Origin: an uncultured Stenotrophomonas sp.
Lineage (GTDB): Bacteria > Pseudomonadota > Gammaproteobacteria > Xanthomonadales > Xanthomonadaceae
Length of the DNA stretch: 64,000 bases
Direction: 5' to 3'
Assembly (NCBI GenBank): GCA_913775725.1
Contig: CAJYNG010000021.1
Location: forward strand, 186,001-250,000
The notes under the pieces were generated by a model that searched no databases, was not told the DNA's origin, and saw nothing but the letters and a program-made list of their open reading frames with translations. Below are positions 1 to 7,915 of this stretch, piece after piece. The translations under genes were made by a program, and so were the position numbers. Position 1 is the stretch's first letter; each line of letters starts with the position of its first letter.

Positions 1-728
1 ACGCTGGCGCCGAGCTGGCGCAGGTAGTCGAGCTGGCGGCGCTCGGGCGTCCACTGGAAGTTGAGGCTGTAGCCGGCCGCATTGAAGTGCGATTCGCCGA
101 TGAAGGCCGGCACCAGTGCCAGCGCCAGCAGCAGAATCAACCATGGCGCATACACCAGCAGGCCGACGGCGAGGCTGGCCACGGTGATCGCGTCCTGCAC
201 CTGACCGAACAGCTGGCTCATCAGGTTCATCCGGCCCATGGTCTGGCGCCGTGCACGGTCCAGCTTGTCCTGCAGGTCCGGGTCCTCGAAGTCCTCCAGA
301 TCCAGCGTTGCCGCGTGTTCCATCAGCCGGATGCTGGTGACGTTGGCGAACAGTTCCGAGAGCAGCGCGTCGGCATAGCTGACCAGCCGGCCGAGCAGGT
401 CCGAGGCGATGGCCAGGCCGAATTCCAGCGCCAGCAGGCCCAGCAGTGGATTGAGCACGCCGCTCGACAGCGCCTCGCCCAGCGGCGGGAAGCCCGCATC
501 GTGCTGGCTCAGGTGCAGGGCGCTGTCGATGATCAGCTTGCCGACGTAGAGCATCGCCACCGGCAGCAGCGCACGGATCAGGCGCAGCCCGAGGCTGGCC
601 AGGGTGAGCGCAGGGCTGGTATGCCAGACCATGCGCAGGAACGGCGGCAGGTTGCGCATGGCCCTGAAGCGCTGGCGCAGGCTGGGTTTCTTCGCGGCGG
701 CAGCGCCAGCGGTGGGGGTAGCAGGCAT
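1..728 (-). CDS. ABC transporter, permease (TMD) portion, cut by window edge
   Basis: The protein reads leftward from an ATG at 728 and is still open at base 1, so only the first 242 residues are visible. After a basic cytosolic N-terminus (residues 10-30) come hydrophobic segments near residues 38-60, 85-110 and 165-200. The stretch around residues 115-160, with ATLDLEDFEDPDLQDKL, resembles the coupling region of ABC-exporter transmembrane domains. The nucleotide-binding half would lie to the left, outside the window. The fold is inferred from this pattern. Substrate cannot be assigned. The next gene to the right is 270 bases away behind a cluster of palindromes, so this gene probably has its own promoter there. 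Confidence 0.75.
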   Translation of the reverse strand, partial: MPATPTAGAAAAKKPSLRQRFRAMRNLPPFLRMVWHTSPALTLASLGLRLIRALLPVAMLYVGKLIIDSALHLSQHDAGFPPLGEALSSGVLNPLLGLLALEFGLAIASDLLGRLVSYADALLSELFANVTSIRLMEHAATLDLEDFEDPDLQDKLDRARRQTMGRMNLMSQLFGQVQDAITVASLAVGLLVYAPWLILLLALALVPAFIGESHFNAAGYSLNFQWTPERRQLDYLRQLGAS

Positions 729-998
729 GCGCGTATTGTGCGCGCCTGATACGTGCAGATGGGGTCAGTGCAGCCGTGTGGCCGGCACCGGGGTCAGCAC
801 CGGGGTCAGATCCCTTTGCCACGCAAAGGGATCTGACCCCACCAGCCTGGATCGGGTCAGAGCCCTTCGCGAAGCGAAGGGATCCGACCCTCCCGCATCC
901 GGATCCACCCCGCCAACCCACAGTAGCGCCGGCTTTTGATGTTGCTCTGGTTGTTGCCTCTGCGGGTGCCGGGCGGCAGCCCGGCCAACAAAAGCCTC
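729..998. repeat. Gene-free gap with GGGGTCAG-headed palindromes
   Basis: No coding sequence is supported here. The octamer GGGGTCAG occurs at 761-768, 790-797 and 802-809. The last copy opens a perfect 18-bp inverted repeat (802-819 with 823-840, 3-nt loop). A second hairpin at 854-890 has 17-nt arms with two mismatches and starts GGGTCAG. Both arms share the core CCCTT...AAGGG. The hairpins have no T-run, so they look like a dispersed intergenic repeat rather than terminators. Confidence 0.7.
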
Positions 999-1448
999 TT
1001 ACGGCAGCGGTGGCAGCAGCCCCGCACCCAGTCGGTTCCAGGCGTTGATCACTGCAATGCCCATGCTCAGGTCACTGATGCCCTTCTCATCGAAGTGCGG
1101 TGCCAGTGCATCGAACGCCGCCTGCGACGGCGCACCGTCGGTCAGCCGGGTCAGTGCCTCGGCCCAGCCCAGCGCCGCGCGTTCGCGCGCATCGAAGAAA
1201 CGGCTTTCGTGCCAGGCGGGCAGGGTGTCCAGCTTGCGCGGCTCGATGCCGCCCTTGCGCAGCGCGGTGCCGTGCATGTCCATGCAGTAGCCGCAGCCGT
1301 TGAGCTGCGACACGCGCAGGAACACCAGTTCCATCAGGGTCGGATCGATCGAGCTGTCATGCACCGCCTGGCTGGTGGCCAGCAGGCCCTTGAAGGCTTC
1401 GGCGGCCAGGCGGGTGTAAGGGACGCGGGGAGAGGCATGGTTCGACAT
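999..1448 (-). CDS. Carboxymuconolactone decarboxylase/AhpD-family protein
   Basis: The 149-residue protein carries the CxxC pair of the AhpD/CMD fold in CGYCMDMHG near residue 53, followed by the conserved His. Members of this family act as alkylhydroperoxidase-like disulfide redox proteins. True gamma-carboxymuconolactone decarboxylation is unlikely because the CxxC form is the redox type. The ATG at 1448 is chosen because GGAG precedes it and the domain starts just after it; a start seven codons upstream is less likely. The gene follows the ECF41 sigma gene after 36 bases and has its own sigma-type promoter inside the sigma gene's 3' end, matching the known ECF41/COE gene pairing. Confidence 0.88.
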   Translation of the reverse strand: MSNHASPRVPYTRLAAEAFKGLLATSQAVHDSSIDPTLMELVFLRVSQLNGCGYCMDMHGTALRKGGIEPRKLDTLPAWHESRFFDARERAALGWAEALTRLTDGAPSQAAFDALAPHFDEKGISDLSMGIAVINAWNRLGAGLLPPLP

Positions 1449-1484
1449 CGGGGGCTCCACGGCGGCCACGATGGCCGCCTTTCA

Positions 1485-2381
1485 TTACAAGGACGCCGCG
1501 CCGTCACCGCGCGTGACAACGTCCGGCAACTTTTCCGGATTCAACACGCTGTACACATGGGCGATGCGGCCATCGACCACTTCGATGGTGGTGATCGAGT
1601 GCAGGCGATCGCCCTGGAAACGCAGGATCGCCGGTTCGCCGTTGACATAGCCCAGCTGCGCCGGATGCACCGCACCACGACGGGCGATGGCCCAGAACAG
1701 GCGGCCGATGCGCTCGGCGCCCAGCAGCGGGCGGATCGCCGCGGTAACCACGCCGCCACCGTCGGAGACCAGCAGCGCGTTGGCGTGCAGCAGGGCCTGG
1801 ATCGCCTCGCTGTCGCCGCGCTGCGAGGCGTCCATGAAGCGCGTGAGCAACTGCCGGTGCTGGCCTGCATCGGCGTTGAAGCGCGGTCGTCCGGCCTGCA
1901 GGCGCTGCCGGGCACGGTGTACCAGTTGCCGGCAGTTGGCCTCGCTGTGGCCGATCAGGTCGGCGATTTCGCGGTAGTCGTGGTCGAAGGCCTCCTTCAG
2001 CAGGAAGGCGGCGCGTTCCTCGGGGCCGAGCTGTTCGAGCAGGGTCAGGAAGGCGACCGAAACGTCGTTGGCCAGCGCATGCAACTGGGCCGGACCGGGC
2101 GCCGGGTCGGGCTCCAGGGTGACCGCCAGCGGTTCGGCCAGCCACGGGCCGACGTAGTGGATACGCTCGCGCTTGGCCGCACGCAGCCGGTCCAGCCCGA
2201 GCCGGGTGGTGGTGGTGACCAGCCAGGCTTCGGGGTCGCGGACGGTGGCCGGGTCGGCGCCGGACCAGCGCAGCCAGGCATCCTGGACCACGTCTTCGGC
2301 GTCGGCGCGGCTGCCGAGCAGGCGGTAGGCCAGGGCCATCAGGCGCGGGCGGTGGGTCTGGAAAGCGGTTTCGGCGTTCAT
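1485..2381 (-). CDS. ECF41-type RNA polymerase sigma factor with SnoaL-like C-terminal domain
   Basis: This 298-residue protein has sigma region 2 (residues about 8-75, with GSRADAEDVVQDAWLRW), a linker with WLAEPL, region 4 (about 110-160, with the HTH around EIADLIGHSEANCRQL), and a C-terminal SnoaL/NTF2-like domain (about 175-290) bearing DGGG and ending in NPEKL. These linker and C-terminal motifs are hallmarks of the ECF41 group, in which the extension modulates activity in place of an anti-sigma factor. The start ATG at 2381 is placed at the beginning of region 2; no strong ribosome site is visible. The neighbouring CMD-like gene is the expected target. A matching promoter lies directly upstream, implying autoregulation. 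Confidence 0.92.
   Translation of the reverse strand: MNAETAFQTHRPRLMALAYRLLGSRADAEDVVQDAWLRWSGADPATVRDPEAWLVTTTTRLGLDRLRAAKRERIHYVGPWLAEPLAVTLEPDPAPGPAQLHALANDVSVAFLTLLEQLGPEERAAFLLKEAFDHDYREIADLIGHSEANCRQLVHRARQRLQAGRPRFNADAGQHRQLLTRFMDASQRGDSEAIQALLHANALLVSDGGGVVTAAIRPLLGAERIGRLFWAIARRGAVHPAQLGYVNGEPAILRFQGDRLHSITTIEVVDGRIAHVYSVLNPEKLPDVVTRGDGAASL
1492..1518 (-). promoter_or_regulatory. Candidate ECF41 promoter of the CMD-like gene
   Basis: On the minus strand TGTCACG (1512-1518) is followed after exactly 16 bases by CGTCCTTG, with CGTC at 1492-1495. This lies inside the last codons of the sigma gene and 44 bases before the CMD start. As I recall it, the ECF41 consensus is TGTCACA near -35 and CGTC near -10. 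Confidence 0.75.
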
Positions 2382-2390
2382 GTGGGCAAG

Positions 2391-2417
2391 GACGCCGCAG
2401 TGGCGCGTGGCGTGACA
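2391..2417 (-). promoter_or_regulatory. Candidate ECF41 autoregulatory promoter
   Basis: TGTCACG (2411-2417, minus strand), a 16-base gap, then CGTCCTTG (CGTC at 2391-2394). Hexamers and spacing are identical to the promoter at 1492-1518. It sits 9 bases before the sigma ATG, so the transcript would have a very short leader or none. Confidence 0.75.
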
Positions 2418-2437
2418 GGGGGGCTTGCGCGGATATT

Positions 2438-2460
2438 GCCGGCCAGCGGCCGGCACTACC
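2438..2460 (-). repeat. SMAG-type palindrome (GCCGGCC class)
   Basis: A short GC-rich palindrome headed by GGTAG when read on the minus strand. The same class recurs at 9942-9966 and 24803-24826. Confidence 0.7.
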
Positions 2461-2529
2461 ACCCTGCGGCCGGGGGAGGGGGTAAAATGGGCGGATTACC
2501 CCCGCCAGCCTCGAGCAAGCGAGCAAGAC

Positions 2530-4047
2530 GTGACATCGATCAAGCAGGAAGACCTCATCCAGTCCATCGCCGACGCGCTGCAGTACATCTCGTACTACCA
2601 CCCGGTCGACTACATCAAGAACCTTGCCGCCGCCTACGAGCGCGAGGAGTCGCCGGCCGCGAAGGAAGCGATGGCGCAGATCCTGATCAATTCGCGCATG
2701 TGCGCCGAAGGCCACCGTCCGATCTGCCAGGACACCGGCATCGTCACCGTGTTCCTGGAAATCGGCATGGACGTGCGTTGGGATGACGCCACCATGGGTG
2801 TGGAAGACATGGCCAATGAAGGCGTGCGCCGTGCCTACATGCACCCGGACAACAAGCTGCGCGCCTCGGTGCTGGCTGATCCGGCCGGCAAGCGCATCAA
2901 CACCAGGGACAACACCCCGGGCGTGGTCAACGTCAAGGTGGTGCCGGGCAACACCGTCGACGTCATCGTCGCCGCCAAGGGCGGTGGTTCGGAAGCGAAG
3001 ACCAAGTTCGCCATGCTCAACCCGTCCGACTCGATCGTCGACTGGGTGCTGAAGACCGTGCCGACCATGGGCGCCGGCTGGTGCCCGCCGGGCATGCTCG
3101 GCATCGGCATCGGCGGCACCGCCGAAAAGGCGATGCTGCTGGCCAAGGAAGCGCTGATGGAGCCGATCGACATCACCGAGCTGCAGGCCCGTGGTGCGTC
3201 CAACCGCATCGAAGAGCTGCGTCTGGAGCTGTACGAGAAGGTCAACGCGCTGGGCATCGGTGCGCAGGGCCTGGGCGGCCTGACCACCGTGCTCGACATC
3301 AAGATCAACGATTACCCGACCCATGCGGCCAACCTGCCGGTGGCGATGATCCCGAACTGCGCGGCCACCCGCCACGCGCACTTCACCCTCGATGGCAGCG
3401 GCCCGGTGATGCTGGACCCGCCGTCGCTGGAAGACTGGCCGAAGCTGACCTACGATTCGTCCAAGGGCACCCGCGTGGATCTGGACACGATCACGCCGGA
3501 AGACGTGGCCAGCTGGAAGCCGGGCCAGACCCTGCTGCTCAACGGCAAGCTGCTGACCGGCCGCGATGCTGCGCACAAGCGCATGGTCGACATGCTCAAC
3601 AAGGGCGAAGAACTGCCGGTCGATCTGAAGGGCCGCTTCATCTACTACGTCGGCCCGGTCGATCCGGTGCGCGACGAAGTGGTGGGCCCGGCCGGTCCGA
3701 CCACGGCGACCCGCATGGACAAGTTCACCCGTCAGGTACTGGAGCAGACCGGCCTGCTGGGCATGGTCGGCAAGGCCGAGCGCGGCCCGGCGGCGATCGA
3801 AGCGATCCGTGACAACAAGTCCGCCTACCTGATGGCGGTCGGCGGTTCGGCCTACCTGGTGTCCAAGGCGATCAAGGCGGCCAAGGTGGTCGGCTTTGCG
3901 GATCTGGGCATGGAAGCGATCTACGAGTTCACCGTGCAGGACATGCCGGTGACCGTGGCCGTCGACTCCACCGGCGAATCGGTGCACAAGACCGGCCCAC
4001 GTGAGTGGCAGGCCCGCATCGGCAAGATTCCGGTAGTGGTGGAGTAA
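2530..4047 (+). CDS. fumA: Fumarate hydratase, class I (iron-sulfur)
   Basis: Class I fumarases interconvert fumarate and L-malate in the TCA cycle using an oxygen-labile [4Fe-4S] cluster. The 505-residue protein has the alpha-type domain first (CQDTGIVTVF near residue 77; GMLGIGIGGTAEKAMLLAKE near 190) and the beta-type domain last (GPAGPTTATRMD near 395; VGKAERGP). Conserved cysteines in CQDTG, the NCAATRH segment and the alpha domain fit the cluster ligands. The GTG at 2530 is chosen because upstream codons run into a SMAG repeat and lack family similarity. The oxygen-stable class II enzyme fumC lies 31 kb away, giving the usual aerobic/iron-limited pair. It could equally be named fumB; the symbol is by family. 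Confidence 0.93.
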   Translation: MTSIKQEDLIQSIADALQYISYYHPVDYIKNLAAAYEREESPAAKEAMAQILINSRMCAEGHRPICQDTGIVTVFLEIGMDVRWDDATMGVEDMANEGVRRAYMHPDNKLRASVLADPAGKRINTRDNTPGVVNVKVVPGNTVDVIVAAKGGGSEAKTKFAMLNPSDSIVDWVLKTVPTMGAGWCPPGMLGIGIGGTAEKAMLLAKEALMEPIDITELQARGASNRIEELRLELYEKVNALGIGAQGLGGLTTVLDIKINDYPTHAANLPVAMIPNCAATRHAHFTLDGSGPVMLDPPSLEDWPKLTYDSSKGTRVDLDTITPEDVASWKPGQTLLLNGKLLTGRDAAHKRMVDMLNKGEELPVDLKGRFIYYVGPVDPVRDEVVGPAGPTTATRMDKFTRQVLEQTGLLGMVGKAERGPAAIEAIRDNKSAYLMAVGGSAYLVSKAIKAAKVVGFADLGMEAIYEFTVQDMPVTVAVDSTGESVHKTGPREWQARIGKIPVVVE

Positions 4048-4068
4048 TTCCGCACGTTTCGGTTCAGA

Positions 4069-4093
4069 CAACGGCGCCCGTGTGGCGCCGTTG
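4069..4093 (+). terminator. Stem-loop after fumA
   Basis: A perfect 10-bp stem (CAACGGCGCC/GGCGCCGTTG) with a 5-base loop starts 21 bases after the fumarase stop. The T-tract is weak, so termination is probable rather than certain. Confidence 0.6.
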
Positions 4094-4171
4094 CTGTATG
4101 TGGAGGGAGGATTAACGAATCTGCAGCGATCGCTCTGCTACGGTCGGCATCCGCTCACACAGGACGTGTCC

Positions 4172-4510
4172 ATGGCCCTGCATCGATTCATCGTGGCAGG
4201 TGTGCTGCTGGCCCTTGCCGGCTGCAGCACCCCGGCGTCATACGAAGGCGCGGATTTCTCCGCATCGGCGCAATGCCGCATGCACTGCCAGGCCAGCTAC
4301 CGCAGCTGCATGGCGCAGAATGATTCCATCGGCAGCCACCAGAGCAGCTGCGAGCAGCAGGTGGTGCCGGCGCCAGACAAGCGCTGCAAGGACGTGGACA
4401 ACCCGGAGTTGCGCCGCTCCTGCGAACTGAAAGCGCATGACTGCACGATGCGCGCGCCGATGATGTCCTGCGGTGAACGCCGTGATACCTGCATGAGCCG
4501 TTGCGGCTGA
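4172..4510 (+). CDS. Cys-rich small lipoprotein, function unknown
   Basis: The 112-residue product begins with a lipoprotein signal ending in LAGC, predicting a lipidated Cys at about residue 17. The mature part contains about ten further cysteines in a spaced pattern (CRMHC, CRS-type and CMSRC ends), suggesting several disulfides in the periplasm. I do not recognise the family. The start ATG at 4172 places the signal peptide at the very N-terminus. It is 124 bases after fumA and separated by a hairpin, so it is likely transcribed separately. Confidence 0.75.
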   Translation: MALHRFIVAGVLLALAGCSTPASYEGADFSASAQCRMHCQASYRSCMAQNDSIGSHQSSCEQQVVPAPDKRCKDVDNPELRRSCELKAHDCTMRAPMMSCGERRDTCMSRCG

Positions 4511-4568
4511 GCAGCGACAGCCCGTGTGGGCGCATAATCGGCCGATCCGCCCGCAGAGGATCCGCCGC

Positions 4569-5204
4569 ATGAGCACCACGTTGTATGGTTCGACAAGCAC
4601 CGCCGCGCTGGTGGTGCACTGGCTGCTGATCGAGCTGGGCATCGAGCACGAACTGGTGCTGCTGGATTTCGACGCGCGCGAGCACAAGTCGGAAGAGTAC
4701 CTGGCGCTGAATCCGGCCGGTGTGGTACCGACGCTGCTGATCGATGGCTTGGTACTGACCGAAGCGGCGGCCATTGCGTTGTACCTGGCTGATCGCCATC
4801 CAGACGCCAACCTGCTGCCCGCACTGGGCACGCCGCAGCGCGCCGATGCCTACCGATGGATGTTCTGGTGTGCCAATACGCTGCAGCCGGCCTATCGTGC
4901 CTGGTTCTACCCGCATGAAATGGCGGGCGAGGCAAATGTCGAGGCGAGCCGCGAGATGGCGCGGCAGCACCTGGAAGCAGCCTGGCAGCATGTGGCCACG
5001 CACCTGCAGGTGCATGGCCCGTATCTGCTGGGCGCCACGCCCTGCGTGGTCGACTACATGCTGGTGATGCTGATGCGCTGGTCGCGCAACATGCCCAGGC
5101 CCAGCGACACCTGGCCGGTGCTCAAGGTGCATGCCACGTCGATGAAGGCGCGCCCGGCGTTCGCCGAGGTGTACCGCCGCGAAGGCATCACCGACTGGCG
5201 GTAA
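4569..5204 (+). CDS. Glutathione S-transferase family protein
   Basis: A 211-residue cytosolic protein with an N-terminal thioredoxin-like domain (residues 1-80): STTLYGS at the active-site loop, then NPAGVVPTL with the cis-Pro, and a glutathione-gamma-Glu contact in LTEAAAIALYLADR. An all-alpha C-terminal domain follows (90-205). These are the standard GST features. Substrate is unknown. The ATG at 4569 follows AGAGGATCC and gives the usual short N-terminus. A SMAG repeat pair follows immediately. Confidence 0.88.
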   Translation: MSTTLYGSTSTAALVVHWLLIELGIEHELVLLDFDAREHKSEEYLALNPAGVVPTLLIDGLVLTEAAAIALYLADRHPDANLLPALGTPQRADAYRWMFWCANTLQPAYRAWFYPHEMAGEANVEASREMARQHLEAAWQHVATHLQVHGPYLLGATPCVVDYMLVMLMRWSRNMPRPSDTWPVLKVHATSMKARPAFAEVYRREGITDWR

Positions 5205-5211
5205 CCTGTTC

Positions 5212-5284
5212 TGTAGAGCCGAGCCATGCTCGGCTGTTGTTCGCGTGCAGTCCATGAATGCAGCCGAGCATGGCTCGGCTCTAC
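5212..5284. repeat. SMAG repeat pair (AGCCGAGC class, GTAG ends outward)
   Basis: Two oppositely oriented copies, TGTAGAGCCGAGCC...GGCT and its complement ending CTAC, are separated by about 26 bases. The pair lies between convergent genes. Confidence 0.85.
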
Positions 5285-5298
5285 CAGCGCAGTGCGGG

Positions 5299-5640
5299 TT
5301 ACAGGATCTCCAGCACCGTTTCCGGCGGGCGGCACAGCCGTGTGCCCTTGGGCGTGCGCACCACGGGGCGGTTGATCAGCCGCGGGTGTTCGGCCATCGC
5401 GGCAAGCAGCGTGGCCTCGTCCGCATCTTCCAGGCCCAGTTCGGCGAACTGCGCTTCCTTGCTGCGCACCAGATCACGCGCGTTCAATCCGGATTCGGCC
5501 AGCACCTGGTGCAGGGTGGCCACATCGGGTGGATTGCCGAGGTACTCGATCACCTTCGGCTCGAAGCCCGCATCGCGGATCAGCTTCAATGCGCCGCGCG
5601 AATTGCTGCAGGCCGGGTTGTGCCAGATCGTCACGTCCAT
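5299..5640 (-). CDS. arsC: ArsC/Spx-family arsenate reductase (glutaredoxin type)
   Basis: The 113-residue protein has the family signature near its start: IWHNPACSNSRGAL, where the Cys at about residue 11 is the arsenate-binding nucleophile. It continues with GLNARDLVRSKE and the Arg-rich NRPVVRTPKGTRL, which includes the arsenate-contacting arginines. It reduces arsenate to arsenite with glutathione and glutaredoxin. No arsenite pump or arsR is adjacent, so a general YffB/ArsC-like role is possible. Its ATG (5638-5640) overlaps the phospholipase stop by one base (TGATG), indicating translational coupling. Confidence 0.88.
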   Translation of the reverse strand: MDVTIWHNPACSNSRGALKLIRDAGFEPKVIEYLGNPPDVATLHQVLAESGLNARDLVRSKEAQFAELGLEDADEATLLAAMAEHPRLINRPVVRTPKGTRLCRPPETVLEIL

Positions 5641-6794
5641 CAGAACCACTCCAGCAGGGACACACCCACGCCCACGTAGGTGGCCTTGTGGTTGTAGTCG
5701 ATCAGGCTCTCGCCATAGCCATCGAAGATCTGCACATGGCCGCGCAGCAGGTTGCTGATCGGGAAGCCGTAATCCAGCTGCAGGGCGCCGTGCGAGCGGC
5801 TGCCGGTACGCAGCGAATGACGCGCCATCAGCGAGACTTCATGGCCGTTGTGGTTCCAGGTCAGGGTCGCGTCACCGCGGCCCATGTAGTCCTCGATGTC
5901 GGGGTTGTTGTCGTCGCTGCGGGTCTCGGGAATGCGGTACCACGGACGCAGCACCAGCGCCCAGTTCTCGCGGTCCAGGCCGACGTTGAGCATCACCCGG
6001 TTCCAGCTGCGCGACAGCGGATCAGCGCGGCCATTGGACTGATGGTTCAGCGCGATGCCGGTCATGCGACCGCGCCAGCCACCGATCGAGTAGCCGTTGC
6101 GGAACACCATCATCACTTCCGGCTCGTAATTGGTTTCGCGGAACGGGCGCGAATCCTCGCCGTTGTAGGCCTGCCAGCGCGAGCTCTGGGTGTAGCCGGC
6201 CCAGATATCGCCGTTGTCGCCGAACAGGTTCTCGGCGATCTTGGTCTTGAAGCTGATCTGGAACTTCAGCTCGGCACTGTCCAGTACCTGCGGCGTGGTG
6301 ACCGTGTTGGCCGGGTTCGGCGAATGCGGCGTGGTGTTGCGGTCGCTGGTCCAGAACGCCGGCAGCAGGTACACCGGTTTGTAGGCACGCAGCTGGAATG
6401 GCCCCAGCTTGGAGTCCTCGGCCAGCTCCCAACGGCTGTCCAGCAGCGAACCGCGGCCGGCGTTGGCCAGTGCGCTGTCAGGTGCAGCCGGGCGGAACAG
6501 GTCGCTGACCCGTTCGCGCAGTTTCTCTTCGCCCTGGCTCACGCGCGTGGTCTGGCGCTCTTCGCGACGGGCCTGCGCGGCCGCCTCGGCAGCGGCGTCG
6601 GCAGCGGCCGTGGCCTGCGGGGTGTGCGCGAACAGGCGGTCATAGCAGGCCAGGCGCGCCGCGTCGGTGGTGATGGCCGCGCATGCGGCCGGCGAGGTGT
6701 CGGTGCTGGGCACGAACTCCTGCGCGGCCAGCGGCGCACTGGCCAGGGCCAGCGCCAGCGGCGCAAGGCGGGGAAGCAGCGAGGGGAGGGTCAT
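5640..6794 (-). CDS. pldA: Outer-membrane phospholipase A1 (OMPLA)
   Basis: OMPLA hydrolyses phospholipids that reach the outer leaflet of the outer membrane. The 384-residue precursor begins with a signal peptide ending near LAAQ. The beta-barrel domain covers about residues 105-384. The catalytic segment LNHQSNGRADPLSRSWNR (about residue 250) supplies the His and Ser of the H-x-S-N-G motif and a downstream Asn. A linker with Ala/Glu/Arg repeats (residues 55-90) precedes the barrel and makes the protein longer than E. coli PldA. The ATG at 6794 is chosen because the signal peptide begins there. Confidence 0.92.
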   Translation of the reverse strand: MTLPSLLPRLAPLALALASAPLAAQEFVPSTDTSPAACAAITTDAARLACYDRLFAHTPQATAAADAAAEAAAQARREERQTTRVSQGEEKLRERVSDLFRPAAPDSALANAGRGSLLDSRWELAEDSKLGPFQLRAYKPVYLLPAFWTSDRNTTPHSPNPANTVTTPQVLDSAELKFQISFKTKIAENLFGDNGDIWAGYTQSSRWQAYNGEDSRPFRETNYEPEVMMVFRNGYSIGGWRGRMTGIALNHQSNGRADPLSRSWNRVMLNVGLDRENWALVLRPWYRIPETRSDDNNPDIEDYMGRGDATLTWNHNGHEVSLMARHSLRTGSRSHGALQLDYGFPISNLLRGHVQIFDGYGESLIDYNHKATYVGVGVSLLEWF

Positions 6795-6912
6795 TCCAGC
6801 AGGCCCTTCAGTGAATATGGGAATCGCACAGTGTGGCGGCTGCACCGCATCGCGGCCAGCCCCACGGTTTATGCACGGCCACTGCGTGCGTGTGGTGTGA
6901 AGGCTGCGCCGG

Positions 6913-7398
6913 TCACAGGAACCAGGCGAAGGCGAACAGCCCCAGCATCGCGATCACCACCGCCAGCTTCAGCGCCAGGCCGAGCAGGATGCCGAGCCAG
7001 GTGGCCAGGCCGACCTTGGTTGAGCGGCCCAGCTCGCGGGTGTGCCAGTACTCGCCGAGCAGGGCGCCGATCAACGGACCGGCGAACAGGCCGATCGGCA
7101 TGAAGAACAGGCCGACGATGCTGCCGACGAACGTGCCCCATAGCGCCTTCCGGCTGGCGCCCACCCGTTGTGCGCCCACCACTGTGGCCAGCACGTCCGC
7201 CACCAGCGAGAGCACGGTCAGTACACCCAGTGCGACAAGGGTTGGCCAGCCCACATGGACGAAGCCGTCGGCCCACGCCGCCAGCAGCAGTCCGATGAAA
7301 ACCAGCGGGATGCCGGGGAGGGCGGGCAGGATGATCCCGGCGATGCCGACCAGGACAAAAATGACCGCTAGCAGATATAAGATGAATGAGAGTCCCAT
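6913..7398 (-). CDS. DUF456-family inner-membrane protein
   Basis: The 161-residue hydrophobic protein has about five membrane segments (near residues 4-25, 30-45, 52-75, 85-115 and 130-160). Glycine/proline-rich turns such as GIAGIILPALPGIP and GPLIGALLGEY are typical of DUF456. Function is unknown. Gene end and pldA start are separated by 118 bases. The next gene to the right, a cold shock gene, is divergent. Confidence 0.85.
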   Translation of the reverse strand: MGLSFILYLLAVIFVLVGIAGIILPALPGIPLVFIGLLLAAWADGFVHVGWPTLVALGVLTVLSLVADVLATVVGAQRVGASRKALWGTFVGSIVGLFFMPIGLFAGPLIGALLGEYWHTRELGRSTKVGLATWLGILLGLALKLAVVIAMLGLFAFAWFL

Positions 7399-7633
7399 GC
7401 TGTCCCGTATGGTGGCTGTTTTGGGGTTGACAGTGAAAGATTTTGCCAGTTGCTTTTTCGTTTTGGGCGGGTTAAGTTGCAGTCGCTGAGCTTGGCAAGG
7501 TCACCGTGGATCGTGGCCTGATGAAGCAAGATCTTCCCGATCCGCTGCATCGATGCACCTCGCTTCCCCCTTGCTTGTCAGCCGCCCACCAGGCGTTTCC
7601 AACAACAAGAGAGAGTCAAAGGGAGTTAGTGAG
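7399..7633 (+). promoter_or_regulatory. Long leader region of the cold shock gene
   Basis: The 235-base divergent gap contains a T-rich stretch (7438-7465) and a purine-rich run AACAACAAGAGAGAG just before GGGAG and the csp start. Cold shock genes commonly have long structured leaders that control translation. A TTGACA occurs at 7427, but no convincing -10 lies at the right distance, so the promoter is not pinned down. Confidence 0.4.
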
Positions 7634-7843
7634 ATGGCTGATCGCGAGACCGGTACCGTAAAGTGGTTCAATGATGCGAAGGGCTTCGGCTTCATCAGCC
7701 GGCAGAATGGCGAGGATGTGTTCGTGCACTTCCGCGCCATCGAGACCCAGGGCTTCAAGAGCCTCAAGGAAGGCCAGACTGTGAGCTTCGAAGTCGTGCA
7801 GGGCCAGAAGGGTCTGCAGGCTGACAAGGTGCAGCCGGTGTAA
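7634..7843 (+). CDS. CspA-family cold shock protein
   Basis: A 69-residue single cold-shock domain with both RNP motifs: KGFGFI (RNP1) and VFVHF (RNP2), plus the start GTVKWFN. Such proteins bind single-stranded RNA and DNA and act as RNA chaperones. The ATG at 7634 fits the family exactly; codons upstream are leader. A strong terminator follows 21 bases after the stop, so it is monocistronic. Which numbered csp paralogue this is cannot be told. Confidence 0.96.
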   Translation: MADRETGTVKWFNDAKGFGFISRQNGEDVFVHFRAIETQGFKSLKEGQTVSFEVVQGQKGLQADKVQPV

Positions 7844-7864
7844 TACCCGCCGCCTGTCGGCATG

Positions 7865-7896
7865 AAAAAGGCCCGCGCAAGCGGGCCTTTTTCTTT
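7865..7896 (+). terminator. Rho-independent terminator after csp
   Basis: A perfect 12-bp stem AAAAAGGCCCGC/GCGGGCCTTTTT with a 4-base loop and T-rich tail. Confidence 0.92.
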
Positions 7897-7915
7897 GCGC
7901 ATGGCCCGGTGCGGA

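Noticed and set aside
936-2786. A 616-codon plus-strand frame over the CMD and sigma genes
   Set aside because: The minus strand holds two recognisable genes with matching promoters. The plus-strand product is low-complexity and unrelated to known folds.
7427-7432. TTGACA as -35 box of the cold shock gene
   Set aside because: No acceptable -10 sequence occurs 16-18 bases downstream, so it is not called as a promoter.
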